Source: Bathymodiolus brooksi
Lineage: Eukaryota > Mollusca > Bivalvia > Mytilida > Modiolidae
NCBI GenBank assembly: GCA_963680875.1
Contig: OY804586.1
Coordinates: forward strand, 49,352,203-49,416,202
Reading direction: 5' to 3'
Length of the DNA stretch: 64,000 nt
Part shown: one piece after another, positions 61,553 to 64,000 of the stretch
Position numbering within the stretch: position 1 is the stretch's first letter
Layout of the letters: each line of letters begins with the position of its first letter
Position numbers and translations under genes: made by a program
The notes under the pieces: model-generated
Told to the model about the DNA's origin: nothing
Database searches by the model: none
What the model saw: only the letters and a program-made list of their open reading frames with translations

Positions 61553-63400
61553 TCTTAAAAAGATGTATGCCTTATTTCCATTATCATACAAAACACCAGA
61601 ATATATGTGAAACAAATCTTATTCACGCTCTTCCGGTTAAAATAGATAATAGTATATTTGTGCAATAGTTTTTAATGAATAATGATATGTCTGTCATGTT
61701 TATAATGCTTAAAGATATGTTATAAGTATTTTTATATATTTTCAGAATGGCAGATGTTTTTGAATTGGAACAGTTCCACCGGGAAGTCTTCCGGCCAACA
61801 CAGCCAATTTTCAATCATTTGGAACAATATTGCTTAGTCAAACACTGTTCCTCAATGATAAAATACCATAAAGTGAGGGATCTTATAACCCACTGGCAAC
61901 ACATTCATTAGCCAAAACGACAAAGTACAAAGTGTAAATACTATCGAATAAATAATTCGATTGCTTCATTTGTATTGAATTTAGGAGGTCACTATATTAG
62001 ATACCCGGATCTACATGCAAATCATATTTTCCTTTCAGCTGATGGTGTCCATCTTTCAAATATGTTTTTCTAGTTCAATAAGAATACTATATATTCCGAC
62101 ACTTTCTTAACTTTGTGCAAGTGTCACTGACTTTTAGTAGAGGTGTCTTCACTGTAAAACTTACATTTGTGAGAAGAGTAAAAAAATACAAACGACAATT
62201 CATAGCTCCACTCAACAAGAAACAGTGGACCTAAAAATACCTTTTCAAGATCTGCAACTAAAGATATACAAACAGTAATTACAGACAATATACAATGTAA
62301 CGAACACCAGACATTAATGTCTTGTCTGTATTTCTTTCTCCGGCTGTTTACATGTTGGATAACTTTAATATACTGTGCAACGCTAGTATTCTGGATATAT
62401 CGTGACGAGAACACATTTTAAGATCCCTGGGATAGATGACGAACGGTGGTTTCTTTTCCCATTCGACGCCAAAGGAAGGCAGCGACAAACTCGTTTTAAT
62501 TACAACTTCATTTAGTTTGCAGTTATTTGTAGTCTTGTTTGCACCAACAGAAGCATCGGAAGAGATCCTGCCTAAGAGTAGTGGCTACACGTAGGAAGAT
62601 TGGGACAAATTACTTGACGAATTTACAAAGAACAAATATATTACGTACATAGTTCAATATCCGAGCGTTCATTACAACAACCCTGCTACTCCCACGTGAA
62701 AAATACTTCTATCATCGAACCATTTCATTGAGAGGGGATAGGCCCCATAAAACTAATTTAACACCGCCATTTTTTATTTGAAGTGCCAGTATCAAACAGG
62801 AAATTGCGCGGTTGGTCATGCATTTATGTTGATGGTAAGGAGAAAAACACTCCACATACAATAGCGGCAAACACCATTTTTATCTCTTGTTTCTTATGTG
62901 TATTTCCGATATCAACATTTTAGAGGAGTACCCAAGGAACATTCCTACCTAAAGTGTTTTTTTCCCAATTGACGAAGTAATTTCAGAGAGGAAAATAAAA
63001 AAATATAAAGGTTTACAGACGACGAGGGCGACAGAAGGCAATTGATGGTGAAAAATAGAGGTCACAGAAACATATATATTCTTCTATGCGAAGTCCTAAT
63101 ACATACAATTGCGAATGCATTGGGTCCGTGTTGCACATCTTTCTAGTTTCCTTTTTTTCATATTGCTGCCTTTTGCCCAATTTGTGTTTGGATCGTCCTT
63201 TCGTGATTGCCCCTTTGGCTTTTTCCAGCGGTTATTTTCTGTTCCAGACAAAATTGAGTCTACAACCGACACATTGCAACCAGCATGACCCCTCCCCAAA
63301 ACTTTTTTTTTTTAAGGACGACCAACCGAGAACTAATCTGGCCACCTTTGATTCGAAACTGGACGAGTTAATGTAGAAGACATTACAGATAAAAAAAAAA
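61553..63400 (+). repeat. Third-array unit f (short form)
   Basis: Copy of unit d at 3709 bp. The short ORF (61747-61911) is open; the 87-codon region carries the TAG stop near 62592. Confidence 0.9.
61747..61911 (+). CDS. Short ORF behind a 3' splice site (unit f), unknown 54 aa
   Basis: Same 54 codons and splice context as at 56177-56341. Confidence 0.33.
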   Translation: MADVFELEQFHREVFRPTQPIFNHLEQYCLVKHCSSMIKYHKVRDLITHWQHIH

Positions 63401-64000
63401 TCTTAAAAAGATGTATGCCTTATTTCCATTATCATACAAAACACCAGAATATATGTGAAACAAATCTTATTCACGCTCTTCCGGTTAAAATAGATAATAG
63501 TATATTTGTGCAATAGTTTTTAATGAATAATGATATGTCTGTCATGTTTATAATGCTTAAAGATATGTTATAAGTATTTTTATATATTTTCAGAATGGCA
63601 GATGTTTTTGAATTGGAACAGTTCCACCGGGAAGTCTTCCGGCCAACACAGCCAATTTTCAATCATTTGGAACAATATTGCTTAGTCAAACACTGTTCCT
63701 CAATGATAAAATACCATAAAGTGAGGGATCTTATAACCCACTGGCAACACATTCATTAGCCAAAACGACAAAGTACAAAGTGTAAATACTACCGAATAAA
63801 TAATTCGATTGCTTCATTTGTATTGAATTTAGGAGGTCACTATATTAGATACCCGGATCTACATGCAAATCATATTTTCCTTTCAACTGATGGTGTCCAT
63901 CTTTCAAATATGTTTTTCTAGTTCAATAAGAATACTATATATTCCGACACTTTCTTAACTTTGTGCAAGTGTCACTGACTTTTAGTAGAGGTGTTTTCAC
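63401..64000 (+). repeat. Third-array unit g (partial, long-form type)
   Basis: First 600 bp of a further unit. ACCGAATAAATAATTCG and AGGTGTTTTCAC match units c and e, so the 1861/1848 alternation continues past the window. Confidence 0.9.
63595..63759 (+). CDS. Short ORF behind a 3' splice site (unit g), unknown 54 aa
   Basis: Same 54 codons and splice context as at 56177-56341. Confidence 0.33.
   Translation: MADVFELEQFHREVFRPTQPIFNHLEQYCLVKHCSSMIKYHKVRDLITHWQHIH

Larger units (their letters stand above)
52291..64000 (+). repeat. Tandem array of 1.84-1.86-kb chimeric units
   Basis: The word TCTTAAAAAGATGTATGCC recurs at 52291, 54139, 55983, 57844, 59692, 61553 and 63401. Units are 1848, 1844, 1861, 1848, 1861 and 1848 bp plus a partial. 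From 55983 on, a 1861-bp and a 1848-bp form alternate and the dimer (3709 bp) repeats with no difference noticed. Each unit joins a short ORF after a 3' splice site, an SGNH-hydrolase tail, a B-box relic and dispersed modules. The array runs off the right edge. Confidence 0.95.

Overview
The window looks like AT-rich nuclear DNA from a lophotrochozoan animal, most likely a bivalve mollusc of the mussel type. The reasons are spliceosomal-type exons, a Tc1 transposase relic, a DIRS/Ngaro-order (tyrosine-recombinase) retrotransposon relic, B-box (TRIM-like) zinc-finger relics and short dispersed repeats with a TTTAACGCCAACTTT core of the kind I associate with molluscs. The species call is inference. 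No bacterial operons, rRNA, tRNA or CRISPR array were found.

Layout. (1) 1-22114 is a head-to-tail array of about 5-kb duplicons (units of 5066, 5067, 4695 and 4459 bp plus a left partial). Each full unit appears to carry one complete, previously hidden four-exon minus-strand gene predicting a 135-aa basic/coiled-coil protein. The gene was recovered because four short open exons with good splice sites join in phase. A 41-bp minisatellite (20 or 11 copies) sits in its last intron. (2) 22115-26214 is non-tandem DNA holding two palindromic MITE-like elements, a TTAA-flanked 543-bp MITE inserted in a tract dense in AACGTT motifs, and one candidate first exon on the minus strand. (3) 26215-29240 is a dead Tc1-type DD34E transposase joined directly to a 5'-truncated tyrosine-recombinase retrotransposon (RT, RNase H, recombinase), both full of frameshifts.

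(4) 29500-49600 is a 20-kb higher-order satellite with a period near 2.19 kb and about six diverged monomers of 0.3-0.48 kb each. Read in the right frame, the monomers are decayed copies of a B-box zinc-finger exon. Six better-preserved relics of the same exon follow at 49.8-51.1 kb with a spacing of about 0.25 kb. (5) 51140-52290 holds dispersed-repeat pieces and a single-copy gag-like retroelement ORF. (6) 52291-64000 is a third array (1844-1861-bp units, the later ones organised as 3709-bp dimers). Each unit is a chimera of a short ORF behind a 3' splice site, an SGNH-hydrolase tail with a DGVHLS motif, one B-box relic and other dispersed modules. The array runs off the right edge.

Taken together, the window shows coding exons being turned into tandem DNA: a gene-per-unit array that may still be functional, and two arrays built from dead exons and retroelement fragments. 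All copy numbers depend on correct assembly of near-identical repeats, which cannot be judged from the sequence alone.
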